From: an uncultured Flammeovirgaceae bacterium
GTDB taxonomy: Bacteria; Bacteroidota; Bacteroidia; Cytophagales; Cyclobacteriaceae
Direction: 5' to 3'
NCBI GenBank assembly: GCA_937899105.1
Contig: CALBPF010000053.1
Location: 1 to 50,319 of the forward strand
DNA: 50,319 nt
Position 1 is the first letter of the stretch. Each line of letters opens with the position of its first letter. The notes beneath the pieces were generated by a model. The model was not told where the DNA came from. It worked only from the letters and a program-made list of their open reading frames with translations, and made no database searches. The position numbers were made by a program, and so were the translations under genes. Shown in pieces: positions 32,868-42,523 of the stretch.

Positions 32868-34427
32868 TCAATTAATATTAACATCTATTTCCTCACCAAG
32901 CTTGTTATAAAACTTGTACTCGGTAATGGCGATAGATGAGTCCTGGATGAGCTTCACCCATTTAAAATGTTTTAAATACCATTTCAAACGTTTTGATACG
33001 GCGCCTTTAGTGAAATAAGCATAAATGAATGGGTGCACTACTACGCTTATGTTTTTTTCATTCTGTTTGCTAAGCAGATATTCAACAGTTCTCTCAATTT
33101 GATCGGAAACCAGAATTGAAGCGCTGATTTTGCCCGAACCATTGCAAGAAGGGCAAACCTCCCTCGTTGTAATGTTCATTTCCGGCCTTACACGCTGCCT
33201 CGTAATTTGCATTAGACCAAACTTTGAAAGTGGCAGCACTGTAAATTTCGAACGATCAGAAGCCATCTCGGTTTTAATGGTATTATACACGAGTTTCTTG
33301 TTTTCCGTCTTTTTCATATCAATGAAATCGACAACAATAATACCCCCCATATCGCGTAACCTCAGCTGTCGGGCCACCTCTTTGGCGGCTTCCATGTTTA
33401 CCGATAGTGCAGTAGCTTCCTGGCCTTCTTCACGGTTAGACTTGTTTCCACTATTGACATCAATAACATGTAACGCTTCTGTATGCTCAACAATGAGATA
33501 GCCTCCTCCTTTGAGACTTACAGATTGGCCAAAAGCTGACTTTATCTGTCGCTCTATTCCAAAATGCTCGAAGATCTTAGTCTTGCCATTGAATTGCTTT
33601 ACGATCTTCTCTTTATCCGGAGCAATGGTTTTTATGTAGTCCTTTACCTCGGTAAAGATTTCCTTATCATCAATAAATACATTATCAAATGACTCATTAA
33701 GTACATCGCGAAGTAAGGCAGAGGCTTTGTTCATCTCACCAATTACCTTCTCCCGAGGCTTGGCGACCTTAAGCTTCTTTACGCCCTTTTTCCAGGACTC
33801 TACAAGATTTCTGAGATCGGAATCTAACTCTTTAACATCTCGACCTTTAGCCACGGTACGTATAATGACTCCGAAATTGGCAGGCTTGATGGAGGACACA
33901 AGCCTCAAGAGGCGCTTACGCTCCTCGCCACTTACAATTTTCTTTGAAACATTAACGGTATTGGAGAATGGTACTAATACTAAATACCTCCCCGCTAATG
34001 ATAACTCACAGGATAATCGCGGCCCTTTGGTAGAAATAGGCTCTTTTACAACTTGTACCAGTATTTGCTGGTTTCTGGAAAGAATATCAGTGATCTTTCC
34101 ATGCTTATCTATATCCGGCCTTATGTTGAAGTTATCAAGCTTACTTGATGCGTTCTTCTTATTCAGCGCCTGTTTTGTAAAGGCTTGTAGTGAACTGAAT
34201 TTAGGCCCCAGGTCAAGGTAGTGTAAAAAAGCGTCTTTCTCATAACCTATATCTATAAAAGCAGCGTTCAGACCTTGAACTACTTTTCGGACTGTCCCCA
34301 GATAGATATCACCAACTATAAATTGTGTACTATCCTCTTCCTGGTGAAATTCAACAAGGCTTTTATTCTTTAATAGGGCTATACGAGATCCATTTTGAGT
34401 TGAATTTATTACTAATTCATTGCTCAA
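32868..34427 (-). CDS. rng: Ribonuclease G/E family
   Basis: A 519-residue endoribonuclease. S1-like domain at about residues 37-125 (IYLGTVRKVVQGLNAAFIDI), 5'-sensor and DNase-I-like region with the catalytic Asp segments IDVNSGNKSN and GGIIVVDFIDM, and a zinc link CPSCNGSGK. Length fits RNase G rather than the longer RNase E. It processes rRNA and mRNA. Downstream (minus strand) is the glycosyltransferase terminator; upstream lies a 29-residue basic protein gene. Confidence 0.95.
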   Translation of the reverse strand: MSNELVINSTQNGSRIALLKNKSLVEFHQEEDSTQFIVGDIYLGTVRKVVQGLNAAFIDIGYEKDAFLHYLDLGPKFSSLQAFTKQALNKKNASSKLDNFNIRPDIDKHGKITDILSRNQQILVQVVKEPISTKGPRLSCELSLAGRYLVLVPFSNTVNVSKKIVSGEERKRLLRLVSSIKPANFGVIIRTVAKGRDVKELDSDLRNLVESWKKGVKKLKVAKPREKVIGEMNKASALLRDVLNESFDNVFIDDKEIFTEVKDYIKTIAPDKEKIVKQFNGKTKIFEHFGIERQIKSAFGQSVSLKGGGYLIVEHTEALHVIDVNSGNKSNREEGQEATALSVNMEAAKEVARQLRLRDMGGIIVVDFIDMKKTENKKLVYNTIKTEMASDRSKFTVLPLSKFGLMQITRQRVRPEMNITTREVCPSCNGSGKISASILVSDQIERTVEYLLSKQNEKNISVVVHPFIYAYFTKGAVSKRLKWYLKHFKWVKLIQDSSIAITEYKFYNKLGEEIDVNIN

Positions 34428-34473
34428 AACAAATGGATTTAAAAAATGAAACTTTGATTAACTAAAAGAAGCC

Positions 34474-34491
34474 AGCCCACCTATGTGGGCT
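34474..34491 (-). terminator. Terminator of the COX24-like gene
   Basis: AGCCCAC (34474-34480) pairs with GTGGGCT (34485-34491) around a four-base loop, eight bases after the stop codon of the small gene (minus strand). A CTTCTTTT run follows the stem. Confidence 0.6.
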
Positions 34492-34498
34492 GAAAGAG

Positions 34499-34588
34499 TT
34501 ATTTCTTCTTGTGTCTGTTTTTTCTAAGTCTCTTTTTTCTCTTGTGAGTGGCGATCTTATGTCTTTTTCTTTTTTTACCGCAAGGCAT
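34499..34588 (-). CDS. 29-residue basic AURKAIP1/COX24-domain-like protein
   Basis: ATG at 34588 encodes MPCGKKRKRHKIATHKRKKR plus RLRKNRHKKK-type ending, stop TAA at 34499-34501. Nearly all residues are Lys, Arg or His. This matches the tiny COX24/AURKAIP1-like family conserved in Bacteroidota, related to a mitochondrial ribosome-associated protein; a ribosome role is inferred. It was too short to be in a standard reading-frame list but is followed by its own hairpin terminator. Confidence 0.85.
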   Translation of the reverse strand: MPCGKKRKRHKIATHKRKKRLRKNRHKKK

Positions 34589-34636
34589 AATGTCAAATTT
34601 ACTCCGCCCAATGGCGGATGGTTAAACAATATTTTA

Positions 34637-35446
34637 TTACATATCTTCTAAGTATGAATTCACAGTAGCCTGAACTGCCGGATCATCATCCATAGATTTT
34701 ACTAACAACAACTGCTCTTTAGCTTTTTCTTTGCTGCCGATTTCCAGGTAACTAACCCCAAGAAAAAAACGTGCCTGTGTATTTTCAGGATATAATAAGA
34801 CAAGACTTTCAAAACGCTCAACGGCTTTTTCATACTGTCCGGATTGCATGGAAAGCACCCCTAAATTGAATGTTGCTTGCTCATTATCCGGATCTTGTTG
34901 CAGGATTTCTCTCAGCATTAAAATACCCTGCATCGGGTTTGAAGAAGATACCAGTGTCATAGCAATCTTATTTTTTACAGCCATGTTATCCGGTTGCTTC
35001 TCCAGTACCTTATTAAAGTAAAACCTGGCTTTTTCAGCCATTTCAGACCGCTTACGGGCTTCCATGGCAAAACCAAAAGCTTCATAGTAGGTATCCGCTG
35101 TAGTTATCCAGTTTTCCAAATTGGGCACACGCTCGGCAATTATCTCAAAGAACTTTGCAGCGCTATCATATTTATTAAAAGAAATATATAGCTGTGCTAA
35201 AGAGTCTGCAAAGGTAAGATTTTTTTCAAAATCATCACCATTAGCAAGTTGATCATTTAATTCATTAATCAGCCCACGGTTTTCTTCTAATATGTTAGCG
35301 GAATGTGGGCCTTCTGCCGTCTCTTGTGGTGAATTACCCCCCTCTATTTGCTCCTTATCGTTATCAACAACAAATTTTGGAAGCAAAAAGAGAAGATAAA
35401 CAAGGACTGCAGCCCCTACGGCCAATATGATACGTGTTTTTAGCAT
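34637..35446 (-). CDS. Membrane-anchored tetratricopeptide-repeat protein
   Basis: A 269-residue protein. One N-terminal hydrophobic anchor (about residues 5-24), a Ser/Glu-rich linker, then TPR helices from about 60 to the end (AAKFFEIIAERVPNLENW; EQATFNLGVLSMQSGQYEKA; NTQARFFLGVSYLEIGSKEK). It probably serves as a periplasmic or membrane scaffold. The neighbouring HU gene is upstream, but its separate promoter makes an operon uncertain. Confidence 0.85.
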   Translation of the reverse strand: MLKTRIILAVGAAVLVYLLFLLPKFVVDNDKEQIEGGNSPQETAEGPHSANILEENRGLINELNDQLANGDDFEKNLTFADSLAQLYISFNKYDSAAKFFEIIAERVPNLENWITTADTYYEAFGFAMEARKRSEMAEKARFYFNKVLEKQPDNMAVKNKIAMTLVSSSNPMQGILMLREILQQDPDNEQATFNLGVLSMQSGQYEKAVERFESLVLLYPENTQARFFLGVSYLEIGSKEKAKEQLLLVKSMDDDPAVQATVNSYLEDM

Positions 35447-35601
35447 ACCTAGATTAACAGACTGTAAATTTCATCAATAAAACGCCATTAAAAAAAACGA
35501 ATTACGAGATGTCTGGCTGAAAAAATTATAACTTTTCGATTTACTCTGTAAGGAAATTAATCAACTGGCGTAAAACGAAATGGATATCAGCAGTTAATCA
35601 C

Positions 35602-35904
35602 CTAGTTATTTGACTCCAATACTTTATTGCTACCTTTAATTTTTTCTACAAACACCTTAGAAGGCTTAAAGCTTGGAATATAGTGTTCGTCTATAACTAT
35701 AGCAGTGTTTTTTGAGATATTTCTGGCTATCTTCTTCTTACGCTTCTTGTTTATAAAGCTACCGAAACCTCTGACATAAATATTATTACCATCAGCCATG
35801 GAGTTCTTAACAATATTAAAGAATGCCTCAACGGTTACCGATACGTCTTCTTTTGGTATGCCTGTTTTTTCCGAAATTTCTGAGATTACTTCTGCTTTAG
35901 TCAC
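35602..35904 (-). CDS. HU/IHF-family DNA-binding protein
   Basis: A 100-residue nucleoid protein. Matches the family: MTKAEVISEISEKTGIPKED and GNNIYVRGFGSFINKKRKKK, with the DNA-binding arm ending at PSFKPSKVFVEKIK. It bends and compacts DNA. A TAAATTTG promoter element lies about 56 bases upstream. Confidence 0.93.
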   Translation of the reverse strand: MTKAEVISEISEKTGIPKEDVSVTVEAFFNIVKNSMADGNNIYVRGFGSFINKKRKKKIARNISKNTAIVIDEHYIPSFKPSKVFVEKIKGSNKVLESNN

Positions 35905-35959
35905 TATGCACTTTTGTTAGTTGTGTGTTTAGGATTTTTATTTGCATCCTAAGTTCTGA

Positions 35960-35967
35960 CAAATTTA
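35960..35967 (-). promoter_or_regulatory. -7 promoter element of the HU-family gene
   Basis: The minus strand reads TAAATTTG, matching TAnnTTTG, about 56 bases before the ATG. The -33 element is not clear. Confidence 0.45.
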
Positions 35968-36051
35968 GAATCACACCTTGGATATAAAAATGTAATTCAC
36001 GTGCAATCTGGTGCAAAAAAGTACATGATGTAAATCGATGCCCTAAATAAA

Positions 36052-37116
36052 GTGGAAAATCAACTATTTGCTAGAAAATTAATCGAATGGTATCAGATCA
36101 ATAAACGGAACCTACCTTGGAGGCATACCACAGATCCTTATCAAATATGGCTTTCTGAGATCATACTACAACAAACAAGAGTAGTTCAGGGACTGCCTTA
36201 CTATCAGGCATTTACGCAAAAATTTCCCCAGGTTTCTAACCTGGCTCAGGCCGAAGAACAAGAGGTGCTCCGAACCTGGCAAGGCTTAGGTTATTATTCT
36301 AGAGCTAGAAACTTACATAAGTGCGCTAAAATCATTTGCCACCAATATGGGGGGCAATTTCCTGATAACTACGCAGAGCTAATTAAATTACCAGGAATAG
36401 GTCCTTACACAGCGGCAGCCATAGCCTCATTCGCATTTAAAGAACCAAAGGCCGTAGTGGATGGGAATGTCTATCGTGTACTTTCAAGATTTTTTGGGTT
36501 GCAAGAAGACATAGCAAGCAACAGCGGACAGAAAGCCTTTGCAAAACTTGCCCAAACTTTGATCAATCATGAGCATCCTGATTTATATAATCAGGGGATC
36601 ATGGAGTTCGGGGCCTTGCATTGTACTCCAAAATCTCCAGCTTGTAATAACTGCATGTTTATAGATAACTGCGTCGCTTTTGATCAAAAATTACAAAATG
36701 TACTGCCCATAAAATCAAAAAAAGTGAAAGTTCGTCTGCGCCATTTTTATTATATAAATGTGGTACAAAACGATCTTCTTTTAATGAAGAAAAGGGTTGG
36801 GAATGGCATTTGGGAAGGTCTCTATGATTTCTATCTGCACGAGAGTTCCGATCCACTAGATCATCAGAATATTACTTCTGAAATCGATTTTTTGAGAAGT
36901 TTAGGGGCAAAAACCAAGAGAATCGATTTAAGCAAAGAATACGTTCATATTCTTTCACATCAAAAAATAAAAGCCAGGTTTATAACTGTTTATATCCAAG
37001 GAGTAAGCGCCGATATCATGGTTGAGGAACGCCTAAAATTTTATCCTCTTGATGAGGTGCACGACCTCCCAAAACCTGTGCTCATCTCTCACTATTTGAA
37101 TGACACCTTTTTTTAG
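36052..37116 (+). CDS. mutY: A/G-specific adenine glycosylase
   Basis: A 354-residue repair enzyme that removes adenine opposite 8-oxoguanine. Catalytic Glu in LSEIILQQTRV, helix-hairpin-helix LPGIGPYTAAAIASFAF, Asp in VVDGNVYRVLSRF, and an iron-sulfur loop CTPKSPACNNCMFIDNC (C-X6-C-X2-C-X5-C). The C-terminal NUDIX-like recognition domain spans about residues 225-350. It starts at GTG. It heads the mutY-ssb-gldE-gldD-recG run, an order common in Bacteroidota. Confidence 0.96.
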   Translation: MENQLFARKLIEWYQINKRNLPWRHTTDPYQIWLSEIILQQTRVVQGLPYYQAFTQKFPQVSNLAQAEEQEVLRTWQGLGYYSRARNLHKCAKIICHQYGGQFPDNYAELIKLPGIGPYTAAAIASFAFKEPKAVVDGNVYRVLSRFFGLQEDIASNSGQKAFAKLAQTLINHEHPDLYNQGIMEFGALHCTPKSPACNNCMFIDNCVAFDQKLQNVLPIKSKKVKVRLRHFYYINVVQNDLLLMKKRVGNGIWEGLYDFYLHESSDPLDHQNITSEIDFLRSLGAKTKRIDLSKEYVHILSHQKIKARFITVYIQGVSADIMVEERLKFYPLDEVHDLPKPVLISHYLNDTFF

Positions 37117-37138
37117 CCTAGTTTTAATTAAAGATTTT

Positions 37139-37146
37139 TAATTTTG
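37139..37146 (+). promoter_or_regulatory. -7 promoter element of ssb
   Basis: TAATTTTG, matching TAnnTTTG, 17 bases before the ssb ATG. Confidence 0.45.
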
Positions 37147-37162
37147 CGTTAGATAAAGAAGT

Positions 37163-37618
37163 ATGTCGGGAGTTAATAAAGTAATAATCGTTGGAAGACT
37201 GGGTAGAGACCCGGAAGTTAGGCACCTTGAAAGCGGGGCCTCAGTAGCCAATTTTTCCGTGGCCACTTCTGAAACCTACAAAGACCGTAACACCGGTGAA
37301 AAACGTGAGCAAACAGAATGGCATAATGTCGTTCTTTGGAGAGGACTGGCCGATATAGCTGAAAAATACTTGCATAAGGGAGATATGGTTTATATTGAGG
37401 GCAAGTTGAGAACGAGATCCTGGGAAAAAGATGGTGTTACGAGATATACGACCGAGATTGTTGGCGATAATATGAATATGCTTTCACCCAAAGGCTCTAA
37501 TGAAGGCGGAATGGATTATCAGAATCAAAGCGCATCATCATCACCCGTGACCAACACGGTACAAACGCCAACTGCCGATATTGCTATGGATGACGAGTCA
37601 GACGACTTGCCGTTCTAA
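37163..37618 (+). CDS. ssb: Single-stranded DNA-binding protein
   Basis: A 151-residue protein. OB fold from [20 protein letters not shown] to about residue 110 ([18 protein letters not shown]), a Gln/Ser/Asn-rich linker, and the acidic protein-recruiting tip DESDDLPF. It coats ssDNA and binds RecG, RecQ, PolIII chi and others; recG is encoded three genes downstream. Confidence 0.96.
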   Translation: MSGVNKVIIVGRLGRDPEVRHLESGASVANFSVATSETYKDRNTGEKREQTEWHNVVLWRGLADIAEKYLHKGDMVYIEGKLRTRSWEKDGVTRYTTEIVGDNMNMLSPKGSNEGGMDYQNQSASSSPVTNTVQTPTADIAMDDESDDLPF

Positions 37619-37640
37619 TTGTTTCACTAACGCAAAGCTA

Positions 37641-38978
37641 TTGGAATCATCCTTAGACGAACCTCCTAGTCGACTCTTAGCAGAAATATTCATTAATGGA
37701 GACTGGCTTTTCTTGCTAATGAGCTCCTTCTCCCTTTTGTTCTTATTATGCCTTTCAGCGCTCATAAGCGGTTCGGAAGTGGCGTTTTTTTCACTTACTC
37801 CAAAAGATATTGCCAGTTGCAACGAGTCTGAACGTAGCTCCGATCGAAAAATAGTTAGGCTGATAAAACGCCCAAAGCTATTGCTGGCTACCATCTTGAT
37901 TGGCAATAACTTCGTGAATGTGGCTTTTGTTATTCTTTTTACCTATGCTTTCAGTAAAACACTGAGTGGCTTATGGTCGGTAGAAGTAGAATTTATCATT
38001 AATACCAGTATTAACTTAATCCTATTGGTTCTTTTCGGAGAGATTTTGCCTAAAGTGTATGCCGGGCCCAACAATCTGCGTTTCGCCCGTATTACGTCCG
38101 GTCTCATTCGGTTTTTGGCGTCCATATTCAGGCCACTTTCCTGGATGCTCATGTCATTGAGCAGTATTATAGAGAAAAGGTTTAAAACAAAGGGTTATGA
38201 TATATCGGTAGAAGAGCTACATCATGCTCTGGAATTAACAACCAAGAATGAGGATACGACAGAGGAGGAAAAAGACATCCTTAAAGGCATTGTCAATTTT
38301 GGAACTCTTACTGTAACGCAGGTGATGAAATCAAGAATGGATATAACTGCTTTTGATACAGAGATGGACTTTCACGACTTGATGGATAAGATTAATAAAT
38401 CAGGTTTCTCTCGTGTACCGGTCTACTCAGATACTATTGACAGCATTGAAGGTATTCTTTATATCAAAGATCTTCTACCCTACACGGAGCAGGAGGACGA
38501 CTTTAAATGGCTAGATCTATTACGACCTGGCTTTTTTGTACCGGAAACAAAAAAAATCGATTCACTGCTACGGGATTTTCAGGAAAAAAGAGTGCACATG
38601 GCCATTGTGGTGGATGAATATGGAGGTACAAGCGGATTGATCACCCTCGAAGATATTATTGAGGAAATTGTTGGTGAAATTAACGACGAATTTGATAATG
38701 AATCTTTAGGGTTCAATAAAATAGACGATAGAACCTACGTCTTTGAAAGTAAAACCACTCTAAACGACTTTTGCAAGTGGATAAATGAAAGTCCTGCAAC
38801 CTTTGAAGCCATCAAAGGAGAAAGCGAGTCATTGGGTGGATTACTTTTAGAAATCAATGGGCGTCTGCCGTCAGCAGGAGAAAAAATAGAGTATGATAAA
38901 TATACCTTTACAGTCATAGCCGTTGATAACAAGCGGATTAAGCGTGTGAAAGTGCAAATCAATCTTCAAAATGCGTGA
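37641..38978 (+). CDS. gldE: Gliding motility protein GldE (CBS-pair membrane protein)
   Basis: About 445 residues from the TTG at 37641 ([11 protein letters not shown]). A DUF21/CNNM transmembrane domain with four hydrophobic helices spans about residues 15-180 ([28 protein letters not shown]), then two CBS motifs ([38 protein letters not shown]) and a C-terminal transporter-associated domain ([17 protein letters not shown]). It resembles CorC/HlyC proteins. A longer frame starts inside ssb; I reject it. gldD follows with an eight-base overlap, and GldD and GldE work together in gliding. Confidence 0.92.
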   Translation: MESSLDEPPSRLLAEIFINGDWLFLLMSSFSLLFLLCLSALISGSEVAFFSLTPKDIASCNESERSSDRKIVRLIKRPKLLLATILIGNNFVNVAFVILFTYAFSKTLSGLWSVEVEFIINTSINLILLVLFGEILPKVYAGPNNLRFARITSGLIRFLASIFRPLSWMLMSLSSIIEKRFKTKGYDISVEELHHALELTTKNEDTTEEEKDILKGIVNFGTLTVTQVMKSRMDITAFDTEMDFHDLMDKINKSGFSRVPVYSDTIDSIEGILYIKDLLPYTEQEDDFKWLDLLRPGFFVPETKKIDSLLRDFQEKRVHMAIVVDEYGGTSGLITLEDIIEEIVGEINDEFDNESLGFNKIDDRTYVFESKTTLNDFCKWINESPATFEAIKGESESLGGLLLEINGRLPSAGEKIEYDKYTFTVIAVDNKRIKRVKVQINLQNA

Positions 38979-39555
38979 TAGAGTATTAATAGCTTTTTTG
39001 GTGGTGACCTTACTGTCCTGCGAGTCAGAATATGTTCCTAAACCTAAAGGATTTAACCGTTTCGATCTGCCAAGTCATGATTACGTAGCTCTAGCCGATA
39101 CCCTGCCCTACCAGTTTGAGTATTCCAGACATGCGAAAATTCTACCGGATACATCGTGGATATCCGATAGATATTGGATTGAAATATATTATCCTGAATT
39201 TAAAGCAGATGTACACCTCACGTACAAAGTGATTGAAAATCAGGACTCGCTCAAGGAGTATCTTAATGATGCCTATTTTCTTACGGCTAAGCATCAGATA
39301 AAGGCTTATGCTATTGATGAAAGTATAGGTAAAACTCCGAAAGGTAAAACCGTGGTTTATGCAGAACTCTCGGGGGAAGTACCCAGTCAGTTTCAGTTTT
39401 TTACCACAGACTCTACTAGTAATTTCTTACGTGGAGCACTTTATTTCAATACTACCGTTCAAAATGATTCCTTGCGTCCGGCAATTGAATTTGTAAAGGT
39501 GGATATCGTACATATGATGAACACCCTTGAGTGGACATCAAAAAACTCTCTCTGA
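38971..39555 (+). CDS. gldD: Gliding motility lipoprotein GldD
   Basis: A 194-residue lipoprotein. Signal peptide with lipobox-type LLSC (Cys about residue 17), then the family core [20 protein letters not shown] and [13 protein letters not shown], ending near [12 protein letters not shown]. GldD is needed for gliding and type IX secretion in Flavobacterium; here it should sit in the envelope next to GldE. It overlaps gldE by eight bases. Confidence 0.95.
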   Translation: MRDRVLIAFLVVTLLSCESEYVPKPKGFNRFDLPSHDYVALADTLPYQFEYSRHAKILPDTSWISDRYWIEIYYPEFKADVHLTYKVIENQDSLKEYLNDAYFLTAKHQIKAYAIDESIGKTPKGKTVVYAELSGEVPSQFQFFTTDSTSNFLRGALYFNTTVQNDSLRPAIEFVKVDIVHMMNTLEWTSKNSL

Positions 39556-39592
39556 TTTAGCATTTATTCTACTCGGTGGCTAGTTTGCATCA

Positions 39593-41686
39593 ATGTCGGG
39601 TTTTTTTGAAACTCCTATTGAATTTTTAAAAGGTGTAGGCCCTCAAAAAGCCATACTACTTAGTAAAGAGCTAAAGATCTTTACTTACGGTGATCTAATT
39701 CAGCACTACCCATTCAGGTACGAAGACAGGACTAAGTTTTACTCAATAGGCCAGTTGGATGCTTCAATGCCCAACGTCCAAGTAATAGGAAAAGTAAGGC
39801 ACTTGGAAGTAGTAGGTTCACCCCGCAAAAGACGACTTGTAGTCTATTTAAAAGATGATACCGGAGAAATAGAGTTGGTATGGTTCAAAGGAATTGATTG
39901 GATAAAAAAGAAAATCCTTCCCGGCGTAGAATATGTCGTGTTTGGAAAACCAAACGTCTTCGGACGTAAAATAAATCTGGCCCACCCCGAAATAGAAGTA
40001 CTGGCTACTTTCAATAAGGATAAAGGCCACCTTCAACCTGTTTACTCGACAACAGAGGTGCTCAAAAAAAAATACCTGGATAGCAAGGGAATTGCCAAGC
40101 TCCAAAAATCACTCTTGGAAACTGCCATTAGCAGAATCCGGGAAACACTGCCTCAAAACCTTTTAGGAGAATTCAACCTTACCTCTAAACAAGAAGCGGT
40201 TAAGCAAATCCATTTCCCTGTCCAGCTTGAAGCTCTTCAAACGGCACAATTCAGGCTAAAGTTTGAAGAACTTTTTTATATTCAGCTTAGGTTGCTAAAG
40301 CTAAAAATAACTCGTCTTGACAAGTTCAAAGGCTTTGTTTTCGATAATGCCGACCTGTTAAATGATTTCTATAAGAATCATCTGCCGTTCGATCTAACCA
40401 ATGCTCAAAAGCGCGTAATCAAGGAGGTTTACAGAGACATGCGTTCGTCGAGTCAAATGAACCGTCTCTTACAAGGAGATGTGGGCAGCGGGAAAACCAT
40501 TGTAGCTTTTATATGTATGCTCATAGCTGTTGGCGCCGGCAAACAGACCGCTATGATGGCCCCAACAGAAATATTAGCCATTCAGCATTATCAAGGTTTA
40601 AAAGACTACGCAAATAAAATGGGGTTAAGAATAGCGCTTCTTACCAGGTCAACGAAGACTGCTGAACGTAGAATAATTCATGATTACCTCAAATCCGGGG
40701 AGTTACATATTATTGTAGGCACTCATGCACTTATCGAAGACAAAGTGCAGTTTAAAGAACTAGGTTTAGCCGTGGTGGACGAACAGCATCGCTTTGGAGT
40801 GGCTCAGCGTTCTAAACTCTGGCAAAAGAATAAAAACATTTATCCGCATGTATTGGTAATGACCGCTACGCCCATCCCAAGAACGCTTGCCATGACCCTC
40901 TATGGTGATCTGGACATCTCCACTATAGACGAACTCCCAGCAGGCCGGAAGCCGATAAAAACCACACACAGTTATGATTCAAACCGGCTAAAGGTAAACG
41001 GGTTTATTAAAGATCAAATAAGTCAAGGAAGGCAGATTTATATTGTTTATCCACTTATAGAAGAATCAGAAAAGTTAGATCTAAAACATTTAATGGACGG
41101 ATACGAAAGCGCCTGCCGTGCATTTCCCAATGTGCCAATCAGCATTGTACATGGTAAAATGAAATCCGAAGCTAAGGATTTTGAGATGAATCGTTTCGTA
41201 AATGGCGAAACAAAAATAATGGTGGCAACTACAGTCATTGAAGTAGGGGTGAATGTACCTAATGCATCCGTAATGATCATTGAAAATGCAGAACGATTTG
41301 GCCTTGCGCAGCTACACCAGCTTCGTGGTAGGGTCGGTCGGGGAGCGGATCAGTCTTATTGTGTACTTATATCAAGCTACAAATTGTCCAAAGAAGCCCG
41401 AGTCCGCATTGAGACTATGGTTAGAACAAACAATGGTTTCGAGATAGCAGATACTGACCTTAAGTTAAGAGGCCCGGGAGACTTAATGGGTACGCAGCAA
41501 AGTGGTGCACTTGACCTATTGATTGCCGACCTGGGGAAAGACGGCAAAATCCTGCAAACCGCCAGGCAGGCAGCTCAAGCTCTTTTAACTGATGATCCGG
41601 ATCTCGAAAAACTGGAAAACAAAAATGTACGACAGCAGATCGAGTCAATGAGCAAAACGGTGATCAACTGGAGCAGAATAAGTTAA
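39593..41686 (+). CDS. recG: RecG branch-migration helicase
   Basis: A 697-residue DNA helicase for stalled forks and Holliday-junction-like structures. N-terminal wedge domain about residues 1-150, helicase domain with Walker A GDVGSGKTIVAFI, DEQH box DEQHRFG (Walker B), and motifs MTATPIPRTLAMT and QLRGRVGRG; the C-terminal TRG-like region follows. The length is normal. It follows gldD by 37 bases. Confidence 0.97.
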   Translation: MSGFFETPIEFLKGVGPQKAILLSKELKIFTYGDLIQHYPFRYEDRTKFYSIGQLDASMPNVQVIGKVRHLEVVGSPRKRRLVVYLKDDTGEIELVWFKGIDWIKKKILPGVEYVVFGKPNVFGRKINLAHPEIEVLATFNKDKGHLQPVYSTTEVLKKKYLDSKGIAKLQKSLLETAISRIRETLPQNLLGEFNLTSKQEAVKQIHFPVQLEALQTAQFRLKFEELFYIQLRLLKLKITRLDKFKGFVFDNADLLNDFYKNHLPFDLTNAQKRVIKEVYRDMRSSSQMNRLLQGDVGSGKTIVAFICMLIAVGAGKQTAMMAPTEILAIQHYQGLKDYANKMGLRIALLTRSTKTAERRIIHDYLKSGELHIIVGTHALIEDKVQFKELGLAVVDEQHRFGVAQRSKLWQKNKNIYPHVLVMTATPIPRTLAMTLYGDLDISTIDELPAGRKPIKTTHSYDSNRLKVNGFIKDQISQGRQIYIVYPLIEESEKLDLKHLMDGYESACRAFPNVPISIVHGKMKSEAKDFEMNRFVNGETKIMVATTVIEVGVNVPNASVMIIENAERFGLAQLHQLRGRVGRGADQSYCVLISSYKLSKEARVRIETMVRTNNGFEIADTDLKLRGPGDLMGTQQSGALDLLIADLGKDGKILQTARQAAQALLTDDPDLEKLENKNVRQQIESMSKTVINWSRIS

Positions 41687-41719
41687 GCTCACTTCATTTC
41701 GCAAGTCTTACCCAAAAGT

Positions 41720-41727
41720 TATCTTTG
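41720..41727 (+). promoter_or_regulatory. -7 promoter element of tpiA
   Basis: TATCTTTG, matching TAnnTTTG, 35 bases before the tpiA ATG. No clear -33 element. Confidence 0.45.
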
Positions 41728-41761
41728 ATGTTTAGAACCTTAACTACCGAAATATAAATCT

Positions 41762-42523
41762 ATGCGAAAAAAAATAGTAGCCGGCAACTGGAAAATGAAT
41801 AATACGCTGGAAGAAGGACTTAAACTAACTTCGGAAATCGTAAATATGGTCAACGATGAAGTTAATGACGATGTAACCGTAGTATTAGCGCCCCCATTTA
41901 TTCATCTCACCTCTGTTAAAAATAGTATAAATGGCGCTGAGAAAATCTATTTATCAGCCCAAAACTGTAATGAACATCCCTCCGGCGCTTATACAGGAGA
42001 GGTTTCCGCAGCCATGCTGAATTCAATAGGTGTAGGTTATGTGATACTTGGCCATAGTGAAAGAAGGGAATACTTTTCTGAAACAAATGCTGAACTGGCA
42101 AAAAAAGTAGATGCAGCCTTAGAGCATAACCTTACTCCTATTTTCTGCTGTGGAGAGTCGCAGGCTATAAGAGAAAATGGCGATTTTGTAAGCTTTGTTT
42201 GTTCCCAAATTAAAGAAAGTCTTTTTCATCTTTCAGAAAGTGATTTTTCAAAAGTTGTGATTGCTTATGAGCCTATTTGGGCAATTGGCACAGGATTAAC
42301 CGCAAGCTCTGAACAGGCCCAGGAGATGCATGCTTCGTTAAGGACATATATTGCAGATCAATATGGCTCAGAGGTAGCTGATAATACATCTATACTGTAT
42401 GGTGGAAGCGCCAAGCCCGGCAATGCGCCAGAGCTTTTCGCATGCCCTGACGTGGATGGAGGACTTATAGGGGGGGCCAGCTTAAAATCACGGGACTTCG
42501 TGGATATCATAAAATCCTACTAA
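41762..42523 (+). CDS. tpiA: Triosephosphate isomerase
   Basis: A 253-residue TIM barrel interconverting glyceraldehyde-3-phosphate and dihydroxyacetone phosphate. Catalytic Lys is in AGNWKMNN, catalytic His in LGHSERREY, catalytic Glu in AYEPIWAIGTG, and the phosphate loop is ILYGGSAKPGN and GGASLKS. Its stop overlaps the prmA ATG by one base (TAATG), so the two are coupled. Confidence 0.97.
   Translation: MRKKIVAGNWKMNNTLEEGLKLTSEIVNMVNDEVNDDVTVVLAPPFIHLTSVKNSINGAEKIYLSAQNCNEHPSGAYTGEVSAAMLNSIGVGYVILGHSERREYFSETNAELAKKVDAALEHNLTPIFCCGESQAIRENGDFVSFVCSQIKESLFHLSESDFSKVVIAYEPIWAIGTGLTASSEQAQEMHASLRTYIADQYGSEVADNTSILYGGSAKPGNAPELFACPDVDGGLIGGASLKSRDFVDIIKSY

Noticed and set aside
37581..37640. 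ATG-initiated longer GldE overlapping ssb
   Set aside because: The extra residues are the ssb tail in another frame; the TTG at 37641 gives a normal GldE start.
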